Part shown: piece by piece, positions 1 through 11,100 of the stretch
How the letters are laid out: each line of letters starts with the position of its first letter
How positions within the stretch are numbered: position 1 is the first letter of the stretch
Assembly: GCA_018398765.1 (NCBI GenBank)
Contig: JAHBMJ010000705.1
Span: 1 to 29,443 of the forward strand
Source of the DNA: Chromera velia
Taxonomy: Eukaryota; Sar; Chromeraceae
Length of the DNA: 29,443 bases
Direction of reading: 5' to 3'
The notes under the pieces: generated by a model
What the model saw: only the letters and a program-made list of their open reading frames with translations
Told to the model about the DNA's origin: nothing
Database searches by the model: none
Translations under genes and position numbers: made by a program

Positions 1-52
1 AGGGAGGGAGGGAGAGAGAGAGAGAGAGAGAGGGGGGGGGAGAGAGAGCTCA
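1..52. repeat. (GA)n/(GGGA)n simple repeat
   Basis: Pure purine tract at the window edge, made of GGGA and GA units. It lies downstream of the stop codon of the membrane-protein gene on the minus strand. No coding content is seen in 1-198. Confidence 0.9.
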
Positions 53-198
53 TTCAAGAAAACACAAGCGCAAAAGCAAGTCGACAGGTCGAGGCAGACG
101 TTGGAGACTGACCACAAAAAAAAAACAGACAAATCAACATGCAGATCCAACCACGTATTGTGAGCTAGACCGTGAGTGCTTTTGTCTGCACCCTACCG

Positions 199-2342
199 CT
201 AGTTTGTATCTGTTGGCATCCTGCCCACGATTGTTTTCTCTGTGCTCTCACTCTTCGCAGATCGCTCCTTCTGCTTGCAAAGCTTGCAAATGCACAAAAA
301 CTGAACAAACTTCCACAAAATGCCCAGCAACGTCGACACAATCGACACCGCAAAGACCGTTCCCCTGTACTCCGAGAAGCTCACGACGGGCAGGCCGAAG
401 ATCACAAGCTCATTCAGGGAAAGGCAGAATGCAACAAAGCGCACCAAACCCAAACGTGCGGGCAAAGAAGGAGAGACGGGTCCCCTGATGTCTCTCCGCA
501 GAAGCCACAGATTGGCAACATCGAGGACTGCAAGACACAGCACAACATTGCCAAACAGAAGAAGCTGTCTGAAAGTCTCCTCATCCTCAGGTTGACGGCA
601 CTTTGTCGGCCTCCTGTCCTTCTGACGCCATGAATATCTTGTTTCCCACTCCCCCACTTTCCAGCACTTTCGGCTCCCTAATCCCAGCATGGTACCACCC
701 ACATAAACATCTGTAAGAAAATCAAATACCAGCAGAAGAACACCGATCCCAAATGCAATGCGCTCCTTGTTGCGGTGATGCGGGGGTCCAATGAATTGCC
801 TTACACGAGTAGAAACCCACTGCCGGAGACCCGAAACTATACCATGGAAGCCAGACCTCCATTCCATCTTTCCCTCATTATCTCGCTGAACTTCCCCTCT
901 GTCCTTGCTCTGTGCTGCACAGCACCCCCTCCCCTTACATGTCACGTCATGAGAACCTGGAGGGACACGACTCGTGCCAGGTTCTCGTGCTACCGATTGG
1001 CTCGTCTGCGCCGCCCTGCGCCCCCCCGTAGCAAACAATTCAATGGAGACGGGTTTACAGAAGAATACGCTTGTCTCCTCTCTCAGCACGTCCATTTCAT
1101 TGGCAGTGTAGCTTCGGGGGAGCGAGCGACGTATGAAATTGGCATTAGGGAGAATGAGAGAGCTTAAGAGGAAGAAAAGAAGTGAAAGGAATGGCGTGCG
1201 GCCGTGAGAGTCTGTTTTCGATGGGTTTGCCTGTTGCACAGCGATCTTTGCCACAAACACGGCAACGACTAGCAGCAGCAGACAGAAACCTGCCAGTGAC
1301 ATGAAGCGATCACAGATAGACAGCGGTCGAAGCAAAAGACAGGGGAACTGAAAAACGGGGACAAAACCGAAAAAAACTCCCAAAAACGAATAAAACCCTT
1401 GATCGATCCAACCGCCAGGTTCGAGGTCGCCTATGTTGTCAAGGGAGGCTGAGACCACGAGGACAAGCAAGACGACAAAAAAGAAGACCAAAAACCAAAT
1501 GAACCCAAAAGATCTTAACAGTTCTTTCGGACAGCATCGAGTGAAGCTTGCGCACAAGAAGTAGGGCCAAAACAGAGACAGCGCTGGGAAGTTTTTGGGC
1601 TGCAGTGTGGAGTCAAGATAAAATTTCGTCTCCCCGCAACATACCCCAGGCACTTTGCAGAGTGCAAAGCAATATTCTGCGTCTGTGGTAGAGGTCTTCG
1701 TGCCTGGTTCTTTCAAAGTCACAAGAGAAACCCGACCGTCTCCACCCACTTGACCGCCCGAATGTCCCTCCTGCCGTTCTCCCTTCACTGCGCACTCCAA
1801 ACCGACACCCCCCTCAATGTCGTCAATGCAGGCTTTCTCGCAAGGTAACACGGGTGGCTGCAGCGGTGACGCCCCTTTCCCCTTTTCGGAGACAGGGCAA
1901 GTCCCTCCAGGTGGTAGTGCAGACACAGGTTCGGAGAGCCACAGAGAGAGCCTGGTTTGAGCCACCTGAGAAAACGTGGGAAGCACGCACGAGTCATCTA
2001 AGGCACCGGGGGGGGAAAATGATGGAAAAACAGGATACGATGTAGAGTCAGTGGGACCGCCAGGTGCAGGACACAGCTCACACGTACCAGCCCATCTACT
2101 GGTCCTTCGTCACGACTCAGATCCGTCTCCGCCGTCTCCTCTCTCGACCGCCTCCACACCTTCTCATGAGACTCATCGGGACGGCCAGGCGTGCTCACAC
2201 ATTTGCCGTCGCACTGCAATCCAATGTCAAGTGCAGTCCTCGACGCGTTTAGACTGCCATGCAGGACTTGCAGTGCCGTCTCCAAACTTTCCCTAGAGAG
2301 ACACCTGCTCAAAGCGTCCTCTGAATTCTGGTCTGCTGACAT
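199..2342 (-). CDS. multi-pass membrane protein, function unknown
   Basis: Two exons on the minus strand: 2342-2088 and 1965-199, about 673 aa. The start is the first true ATG (MSADQNSEDA) of the upstream frame. The 122-nt intron has donor GTACGTGTGAG and acceptor ttttctcag, both in phase 0. Residues 1 to about 150 are hydrophilic with scattered cysteines. A cysteine-rich stretch (YCFALCKVPGVCC) then leads into a cluster of hydrophobic segments such as FIWFLVFFFVVLLVLVV and FCLLLLVVAVFV. After a hydrophilic linker, four more likely helices follow, including FGIGVLLLVFDFLTDVYVGG and a C-terminal FAVSIVSTLLGILW. I count eight or nine helices. The tail is short and basic. I do not recognise the family; the FDFLTDVYVGG segment faintly recalls XK-related proteins, but I would not name it so. 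The linker (about residues 290-430) is long and its pyrimidine-rich start could hide an unrecognised intron. It is head-to-head with the CFIm25 gene. Confidence 0.66.
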
Positions 2343-2953
2343 CTTCACTGACAGACAGAATTGAACATGATTGAATCAGAACGGGTAAGGCCAGCACGTG
2401 TGTCCAAAAATTACCTCCTCATTTCTGGCAAGCGGTGTGTTTTTCTGCAGGGCAAAGCTACAATGATGGACCGTATCGTGGACGCAGAAGTCGATCGGCT
2501 GGCGACGCGGATGCATGGTGACCATGGGCCACCACCGCGCGGCGCGCCGCGAGCGCGCGGCCGGTGAGCCGGTGAGCTGCCCCGCCGCCATGCGGCTGGC
2601 GAAGAGACGGAGAGACGGAAACAAACGCGGACGGAAGTGTCATGCAGGAGACGCGGAAATGAGAGCATCATGTGTAACAGTGGGAGCAAATTGAATCCTC
2701 TATTCCACGAGACTTGGTCACTTTGGGCAAACTCCTTCAATCGCCACTTCTCCTGTAACGACGTTGGGAAGGTCAGCCCTATTAAAAGCAGCTGCACGGA
2801 ATCTCACATGCATTGAAGCTTTTCCATTTCCGTCTCCTGTGTCCACTGACTCCAAGTTGGCCTTGCAGGAAACGTCATACAGAACAAGACGAAGTCGGCA
2901 GAATTAGACGGCTGTAGGAAGGTCACACTAAACAAGTTGAAGAAAAAAAAAAG
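2343..2953. other. divergent intergenic region (membrane protein / CFIm25)
   Basis: About 0.6 kb between two divergent start codons. No convincing exon on either strand. It contains a very GC-rich patch at about 2533-2575 (GCGCGGCGCGCCGCGAGCGC). An A-rich run directly precedes the CFIm25 ATG. Promoters for both genes presumably lie here, but no element can be assigned. Confidence 0.5.
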
Positions 2954-4727
2954 ATGACTTCTTGGGACACAAAGTGGCCTGTGTTCCCTGCCTACCGCTA
3001 TCAGGTCGAAAGTACGGAACCAGTCAGGGGAGCAGCTCAGTCGAGAGGGAAGAGGCTCCACCCAGGAGACCCCCCTCCCGAATTCTCAAAGGAACAGATT
3101 GACAAGGAGAGGGGGAGAGTGGGGAGGTGGGTGAAGAGATACTCTGCCGAGGGGATCCAGACCAGAGTCATGGGAGTTCTCCTCGCTCACGACCGGGGAC
3201 ATCCTTTGGTCTTCTGCTTGAAGAACAATATCACAGGGGACCTCAAACTGTCCGTCTACTCGCACCTGCAATTGTCGCTTTGCCTTGCTGGTGCATGCAA
3301 ATGTGACACATATAAAATGCGTGCGCGAGAGGCGCCTGTCTTTGGGTATTTGTGCGCGTATGTGAATCTCTCTCTTCCTTTCCCTCTTTCGCACCCTCTT
3401 TCTTCTGTCATTCCTCCTATTGGTGGTGCAATGCGTGACTGGTGCCTGCCTGCATTCGCACCTGCCCCCCTCACCCCTGCGTGCGCATGCGCAGGCTCGG
3501 GGGGAAGCGTTTGGACACGGAGACGGAGAAGGAGGCCCTGGGAAGAAAGTTGAAGAAGTACTTCAGACCCAAGGGCAGCAGTGCGGCACACGTGGTAGGG
3601 CAAGGGGAAGAGGAGGAGGAAGGAACGCGAGAGGTGGGAGCCCATGGATGCGAGGTCAGTGGTCTTCTCCTAACTTCGGGGGATGAGGGAGTAATTGGAA
3701 GTCCATCTGTGTTCGCGTCTCTTTATGCAGTGTTTGTGTGTGGTCGCCTTTTTGTGTCACGTGGGGATGCGTGAAGCACACATTTAAACAGGCGCGTTGA
3801 CAAGTAGAAGTATTCAGTTGTGCGTTTCTGTCCCGCAGTTCGCTTTGAATCTGCTGAAAAGACTTCCGGAAGGATGTCAACGATCGAAAGTATGAGGGGG
3901 AGGAAAAGGGATGTCATTCCCCCCAGATCCGCTGTCGCTTCTGTGGGGGCCTAATTTTGATGACATGCAGAGGCTGACACTTCACCGTCTATTTGTAAGA
4001 GACGCGTTGCATGTGTTGGATGTTTGATCGATGCAGATTGGAGACCTGGTGTCTCAATTATGGAAACCGAATTTTGATGACACAACGGTGCGTCGTCCGT
4101 CCGTCACTCTATGGGAAGGAAAGAAGGAAGGAATAAGGGCTGATCGAACACTGTGAGGCAGTCGAACAAGGTATAGGATTGATTCATTAACTTTGTTTTC
4201 CCCAGGTCCGTGTGTTTGTGTCGGTGGGTGGGTGGGAGGGCCCAGATGCACTGTCGCGTGTTCTTCCTGTGTCTCTCGGCTCGACAATGTGTGCGCATCC
4301 GGGCTCAGTCGTTTGTTCGTCCATAGGACTCGTGCAGATGGATGGATGGATGGATGGATGGAATCATTCTGCCCGAGTACTTGCAGCTCCCCTATCTCCC
4401 TTCTCATGTTTCACGGCCAAAGGAGCGACAGAGGATTTACCAAGTGATCTTGCCAACGGGCGGTCAGTTTTCGTGCCTGCAGTCAGTGAAGTTTGAGTGA
4501 CTGTGTAAGATTCAAGGAGATGAGGTGGTAGGGAGACGGGTAGTGGTTTTAAGGGCAAGGCTGTGCACGAATTTGAAAGCAGATGCGAACGGTTTGCAGA
4601 CGCGCATGTAAGGAGGGTTCTCAGTCAGTCAAATTCGTGTCTATTTCTTCCTTTCATTATTTTCTTCGTGGATTCTTTGTTTTTTTGTATCTCTCTTTTT
4701 CTTTCATTCATTCTTTCATTCATTTTT

Positions 4728-4759
<32 letters not shown>

Positions 4760-5591
4760 GCTTGCTTGCTTGTTTGCTTGTTTGCTTGTTTGCTTGCTTG
4801 TTGCTTCCTTCTTTCTTCTCTGTCTATGTGTGCATCTGTCTATTGATGTCCCGTTTCCTCTTTGTTCCTTCCTTCCTTCCTTCCTTCCTTCCTTCTTCGT
4901 TCTGCAAAATTTTTGCCCGCTTTCTTCCATATTTCGTTCTTGTCTTTCTTCTTTCTGTATGTCTGTCTGTCGCTCTGTCTATAAAGTCTGTCTGATGCAG
5001 TTCTCTCGGATTTCTTGAGTCGTTTCTCGTGCGTCAGAAAGGTGTGGACGGGCTGAGGAAAAGGAGAAGTGAAACAGATGTATTGATGCAGCTCTTGAGC
5101 CGTTGTGCGCGCGTGAGGCCCTGTAGGCTTTCTTGCCTTTCTACCCCGTACTTTTTTCTTGTAACCTGTCGTCCTTTCTCTTTTTCTCTTCTGGCTTCCC
5201 GATCCCCTCTCTGCATCCATGCATGCATGCAGGTGTGTTCTGCCTCCCCCCAAAGTACTCTCTCCGCCCCGTGGCATTCCACGATCTCCACCAACGGGGG
5301 GCGTCTCCGGATTTTCAACTGGACGTACGGGGAAGGGACCCCGTCGGTCGGGTTCCGTATGTGATAGCGAACCTGCCTCTTCTGCTGTCTAGGTACTCTC
5401 TCCAAACGGTGGTGGCTGAAGGGGCACAGATTCATGCAGCACCCCTTGCAGTGAGAAGGCAGCTAGCTCCCGTTTCTGGAGCTACAGAGGAACAGCCGGC
5501 TCAAGAACACGCAGGAACAGGCGGAGAATTGCAGGGTGCAAGCAAACCTGTGCCTCTTGCTCAAGTGGCGGCACGCATGAATCATTCTTGA
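2954..5591 (+). CDS. NUDT21: pre-mRNA cleavage factor Im 25 kDa subunit (CPSF5/NUDT21-like)
   Basis: Nuclear 3'-end processing factor. In the known family it binds UGUA upstream of poly(A) sites and recruits the cleavage complex. Exons: 2954-3249, 3495-3594, 4037-4087, 4387-4462 and 5233-5591. They sum to 882 nt (293 aa) with compatible phases. Alignment with the animal and plant family by eye is nearly gap-free: GVLLAHDRGHPLVF, KLLGGKRLDTETEKEALGRK (Nudix box region), HVIGDLVSQLWKPNF, LPYLPSHVSRPKERQRIYQV, then VFCLPPKYSLRP and LPLLLSRYSLQTV. The Nudix motif keeps G-x5-E and the following R but loses the catalytic glutamates (RKLKKY instead of REUXEE), so hydrolase activity is not expected, as in the animal protein. 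A tail of about 60 residues after the usual C terminus is extra. Exon 2 could instead end at 3654 (GAG|GTCAGT), and an in-frame 51-nt cassette at 3839-3889 could be an alternative exon. The end of exon 2 is the least certain boundary. Confidence 0.9.
4338..4361. repeat. (ATGG)n microsatellite in CFIm25 intron 3
   Basis: Six uninterrupted ATGG units just upstream of the exon-4 acceptor. A cag at 4335-4337 directly precedes the repeat and could act as a decoy acceptor. The acceptor at 4386 gives the family-consistent protein. Confidence 0.9.
4690..4990. repeat. pyrimidine-rich microsatellite cluster in CFIm25 intron 4
   Basis: Successive (CTTT)n, (CTTG)n, (TTCC)n and (TGTC)n blocks inside the 770-nt intron before the last exon. 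The long open frames across it on both strands are repeat artefacts. Confidence 0.9.
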
Positions 5592-5941
5592 GACTGTTGG
5601 TCGACTGTTTGTTTGTGTACCGTTGGATTTAGCTAGCCAGATAATGCTCTGAATACCTGTAGACCCACTGGCAGAAGCTTGTCCTAGGTAAGGATATGAA
5701 TAGTGAATCCTAAAACATGCAATTGCATTTTATAATTATTATTTGATTTAAAAATCGTCTTTCTGCAAAGGGGCCATGTAAAAATTTATTTGAGTGCCAG
5801 TGGCATGCAAGACCCCCCTCGCCCTATAATTGGTCCGGAGAGCGTTTTTTTGTTTGTTTTTTTATTTGAAAATTACCCTTAGGTTGATATCAAGTTCTAA
5901 CCCATGCATTATAGTTCATGAGAAATCGACCTCCAAAGTTT

Positions 5942-5965
5942 AGGAATTTAGAGCTCTAAATTCCT
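5942..5965. repeat. perfect 24-bp palindrome plus tandem AAATTCCT-like repeats
   Basis: The arm AGGAATTTAGAG is followed immediately by its exact reverse complement with no spacer. The right arm is then echoed downstream to about 6013 as TTAAATTCCT, TTTAAATTCCT, CTAATTCCT and CTAAATTTCT, making a short degenerate array. It lies in an AT-rich patch about 350 bp past the CFIm25 stop. Confidence 0.9.
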
Positions 5966-6742
5966 TTAAATTCCTGTTTAAATTCCTCCTAATTCCTGTC
6001 TAAATTTCTAGGTCTTTGCAGGGTGCATGTATAGCCACACAGTGTAGGCGCCTGGCTAGACGCGTGGCGGTGGCGTATTTAGTGGCGTATGCATGATAAT
6101 GATGGAGGCTATGATGAAGCAGTGATCTAGTGTATGCACCACCTCACGCTAGTAATGCACCCTCTTCAATTGAGGACTGGACAGCTAGACCAACAGATCC
6201 TGCATGACTGTAGAGAGGGATTGAGGCTCTGCGAAGCCAATTAAGAGCATTGAACGACATGCACCGCCTCGTCTTCGCACTGTTTTTGTTTTTAACCCCC
6301 CTTCGATTACGCGCACTCACGCAGATCGACGCGTCCGGGCCCAGCCAGTACCACGCTAAACTACTACACATTCAAGAGAGAGAGGGATGCCCCTTCAAAT
6401 GAACTCTACTAACTGCGTTTCCTTTCTCTTTGTTTCCAACTTTCCGTGCTTTTCTCTTCCTACGCTTGCAGCTTCACTTTGCTTGCTGCACACACATTGT
6501 TTGATCTCCTCTTTGTCGATTCGAGAATACCAAGATCGCATGCATGCTCCCACACAGCTCACTCCTTCCACTTCAAAGTTGCTCCTTCCACGTCTCAATC
6601 CCACAGAGGCGTGCTCCCCTACGCTCTTCACTGCTTGTGGGGAAAATCACTACAGACTACAGACCCTCCTTTGAGAGAAGTTCCCAAGGACCCTTCCTGG
6701 GCAGGCTCTTGATCGATCGACGGTCTAAACATATGAACAAAC

Positions 6743-6745
<3 letters not shown>

Positions 6746-6777
<32 letters not shown>

Positions 6778-6778
6778 G
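6746..6778. repeat. (CAGA)n microsatellite
   Basis: About eight CAGA units in the convergent spacer. It shares the motif with the dispersed element elsewhere in the window but lacks the ACTATATG box. Confidence 0.9.
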
Positions 6779-7212
6779 GAAATGAGATCTCAATACTTCT
6801 TCTATCCACTGATGGATGCATCTGCTGATGCATTCCTTCCCCCCCTCCACTTATTTATTTTTCATTTCCACCCCCCCTCTTCGAATCTCTCTCCAACCTC
6901 CCTCGAGGTTTGCCTTGTGTCTCCTTCCCACTTCCACCCCACACGCCCGATAGATCGATAGAATGATGATCAGGCACCCTCCACAGGCTTCACATCCCAA
7001 CCACCTGCAGGCAAAACAAATGGAGAGGGAGGAGTAGAAAACGTGACATGCATCAAGGGGGCGGCACGCTTTTGTTTCTTTCTTCTCTCCTGCAGATGGA
7101 CAAAGAAACCAGTAGGCAAAGGCCATTCGAGAAGAAGAAGAAAAAAACAAAATCCGACCACCAGAAAGACAAACCAACCACCGTCCAGTCTTCTTGCCAA
7201 GCTTTCATACAC

Positions 7213-8098
7213 TCATCTTCCACTTTTCCCTTCTTCCCTTCTGACTGACTGACCCAGCAATTTAAGTTCGTTGAGCATCCAGTTGATTCTTTTCGAGTTC
7301 ACTCCTGCACACGGAGGGACACCATTCATTCACACCCCCATCCATGTACACACAGACAAAAGGCGCAGACAAACAGAAGGTGCGCAGACAAACAGACATA
7401 CCAGTGAGAGATAAAGCCGGTTCAAAAACACACGCGCGAAAAAAAAGAAAAGGAAATGCAGCGACCCAACTGACATAGACACATACACCAAAACACGCAT
7501 CGGACTGAGCACGGCAAGAAGGAAGACAGAGCACCTGAACATACACGCATCCAACAAAAAGAAAAGAAACAATTAGAGACGGACCGAAATCGGAGTCTCC
7601 CAGCCGAGAAGCGCTCCTCAAGTAGACGGCCTTCTGGTCAGTCTGCTTTACAGCGACAGGCAGGAAGAAGCAACTTTTGAAAGGTGTCCACACAGTCATG
7701 CATCCTTTTCTGACAGGCCCACGCAACGCACAGACAAGATGGTAGTGTGAACAGACGAACGGCCATCAAACAGAGGCGCGGTCAAGGAAGACATGACGGC
7801 TCGCAGCCTGGCAGCTAGGTGAACACAGACAGAGATGCAGAAAGAGAGAAAGACAGACAGACAGATAGACAGACAGACAGACAGACAGAAAGAAAGGAAG
7901 GAAGGAAGGAAGGAAGGAAGGGAAGGAAGGAAGGAAGGAAGGAAGGAAAGAAAGAAAGAAAGAAAGAAAGAAAAGGAAGGAAGGAAGGAAGGAAAGAAAG
8001 AAAGACAGAAAGAAAGAAAGAAAGAAAGAAAGAAAAAAAAAAAGAAAGAAAGAAAGAAAGAAAGAAAGAAAAAAAAAAAGAAGACGAAAAGTGGCTTC

Positions 8099-8134
<36 letters not shown>

Positions 8135-8164
8135 GCGCGAGCGTGCGCGCACGTTTCCTTCGTA

Positions 8165-8199
<35 letters not shown>

Positions 8200-11100
8200 T
8201 TACACTTACACACACACACGCTATTCCGAAGACGAGGAAGAAGCACACGAACCGACTGACCGCCATGCTGAGCTCGAAATCGTCGACGAAGCCGAAGAGT
8301 TTGGATTCAAATTGTGCGTAGAGGTACTTCTTCTCATTGTCAAGCTGTGCAGAAGGCCAGCAGGGCAAGAAGGAAAAAGAGAGGCAGGCAGGCACAAAGA
8401 CGGAGAAACACAAAGAAATCATTCTTCTGAGAGACAAAAGCGCATTCAACGAATCAAAACAGATCGTGAGGAGATTTCACAAAAGGGAGGCAAAGGAGAA
8501 GGAAGGAAGCACTCTTATGAAATGTCCACCAGAGCAAAATGACCTCAAAAGTGTCGAGAGAGTGAAGTGGCACACGCACACAGGCAGGCCGTCAAGCTGA
8601 AAGCCCCACAAACAGATAGACAGACAACCTCAACAGACGAAGAGACAGATTCCAAAAAGACAACCAAACCACAAAACAGTCGACGCGAACCGGCAAGAGA
8701 ATCCCCCCCCAAAAGAGGTTGGCATAGAGACACACCGTGATAATTTTCTTCCCTCCCCCATCGATGCCCCCGTTAGGGATCGGGTAGGTCTCTATCACCT
8801 GCAGGCAATTTAAGCATTCGTTCGATTCATTTATGATGCCAACTGCGTGAAGCCAATTCGTGCAGCCGTCACGTAAAAGAGACTGTGTGTGAAAGGAGAT
8901 GTGAAGGTGAACCAAAAGGTACGAAGCACATTTGTGGAAGGTTTTCTGGTTGCGGTACCTATATGACTGACCTTGACGATTTGGGACCACCTATATGACT
9001 GACCTTGACGATTTGGGACCACCTATATGACTGACCTTGACGATTTGGGACCACGCTTCGTCGGGTGATTTGTTGAACTTCAGAGGGGCCATGAAGTGCA
9101 CCTGGTCCTCCTTTGGTGTGGTGCTGCAAGGGGAGGGCCGAGGGGAGCACAAGGAAAGTCGAGAAGTGCAGAGGAAAGAAGAAAGACAGAGAGAAGACAG
9201 AGAAGAAGAGCTGAGAAGACAGAAAGGATCTGCGCTTCATTTCATAGCTGCAGTCCCGCGCTCTACTTTGCCTCACTTTCTATCGATACCAACCAATCAA
9301 AAGAAGGACATCCGAATTCGGTCCGATTCCAAAGTGCCTTCCGCAGGACAGAATGAGAGAATCATCACCGTAAGGAGCGGGGTAAATTACTGATCCTTGT
9401 GTTCATTAGTGCTTTGTCTTTCTATACAGCTAACTCACCCATTGATTCACCTACCCACTAGTGCCCTATGTGCACAAACAACTCACGTAGAGAAACAGTT
9501 GGGGGTCTCTGGACACAGAGCCAAGTTGCCACCCCCTCGCGGTCCCAGGTTTTGTGGAGTCTCTCCTGCACATGCAAGAAAAGAGAGAGCAAAAGAAACA
9601 GATGCGCCAAAACGTCAGGCAAGGGGAGGGCTCAACTAAACACCTGAGCACTCAAAGATAAGAAAGAGGGAGCATGTACAGGAACGAAACGAGGGACAGC
9701 GGTGCTTCCACTTGCAAGTGCCCGTTTTGCACAACCCTGTACCTCTTTTCCTCGCTTTCTTTGTTCCCTCTCCGTGACAGTCACCTCTCCGTCTGTCTCC
9801 CCCCCTTTTCAACTTTTTCTGCAAGCAATCCACCAGGCATCTTCGGAAAAAGAAAAAAAAGGCAACCCACCAGGCATCTTCGGAAAAAGACCGGCCTGGG
9901 CCTCATCGCGTCTCCCACTGCATGTATGCACAAAGTGAAAACAGAAATGATGGGCCGGCACCTCAGTGTTTTAGTACGCATTGCTACTGCGGAGACAGAC
10001 GGACAGTCGTTCAGCCGAGACAGACCGAAAGTAAATGACGCCCTCACGTTTGCTCAGACATTCATGAACTCAAATCATTCACTTACTCACTCAGTCAGTC
10101 ACTCACACACACACCAAGCACGCACGCCCCGCCCACACCCCGGCTTTCCGTTTCCCACTCATTTACGGATTGATTCTCGTCCTCAATTCCTTAGAAAGCC
10201 ACCATGTCACAGCAAGACAACCTCCCAAGGCACGCCACAAACGACAGAAGGAGTGACGAATCCCAAAACACATCACAAGAAACAAACGAAAATTCGCACG
10301 AATCTCTGAAAGTTCCTTTTTCTTCTCTCTGCAACGCCAATTTTTGAAAACACGCTACGACCCAAACTTTCCCACCCGACACCAACCAACCTGACAGTAA
10401 AAAGCGCTGCAGCTGCGGCCGCTCCAAATACAGAAGAGACCTGAAGTACAGTACGAGAAGAATATGGCCGAAGCGTTTGAAAGGAAGGACCAAGCTTCAG
10501 AGAAATTCGGCAAGAAAAGCCCTCATCTCATTTCCGCTTGTGCTCTCCTTCCGGCCCCCCTTTTCATACTTCACCATCTGCAGACAAATGATTCCTCCCT
10601 GCATGTTCGTTCCTTGCGTCCTTGAGAGTTACAGAAGAAAAACGCTTTGAAAGAGACATTCCTACGCTGTCACCCACCCTGCTCTCCCCGAACGCACACA
10701 GAGAGAGACCCACCTGTTGCCTCATGGCTTCTCTCCTGGAGGCGCTGCTGCTAGAGGAAGAGGAAGAAGAGGACGACGCAGAAAAGCCCTCCTCACCCGT
10801 CTCACTCGAAGAAGAAGAGGGACGCATTCGCAGAATCGTTGCTCCTTCTGCCCTCTCAACATGATCCCCCCCCCTACCCCTACCCAGCCGTTCCTCTTCT
10901 TCCCTTCCCAGTGCCAATCCAAGAGTCTCAACTGAAAGAGGCGTCACTGAGCGTTGACGCGAAATCCCTGCTGAGGAAGACTGAGCGTCCACACACACAG
11001 ATCTCCGCCGGCCCCCCAAGAGAAAACATGAAACTGTACGCAGCAGATTTAATGAACAGGCATCAAAGAGGCACTCACTTGGTCGGTTGCACGTCTGAAG

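Larger units (their letters stand above)
5592..7212. other. convergent intergenic region (CFIm25 / DUF1499)
   Basis: About 1.6 kb between two converging genes. The first ~450 bp are AT-rich and contain a perfect palindrome and degenerate TTAAATTCCT repeats. The remainder is ordinary composition with a (CAGA)n block at 6746-6778. I see no exon with family-like sequence or a good splice context. Both genes' 3' UTRs and poly(A) sites must lie here. Confidence 0.55.

Noticed and set aside
7766-8542. Long open frames on both strands over GAAA/GGAA/CT repeats
   Set aside because: They are translations of simple repeats (KERKKERK, SFLPSFLP) lying inside a DUF1499 intron whose exons are fixed by homology and phase.
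10564-11019. Minus-strand 151-aa Ser-rich frame
   Set aside because: Low-complexity Ser run from GAAGAGGAAGAAGAGG repeats inside the proposed DUF1499 intron 1. No phase-compatible junctions were found, though an extra exon there cannot be fully excluded.
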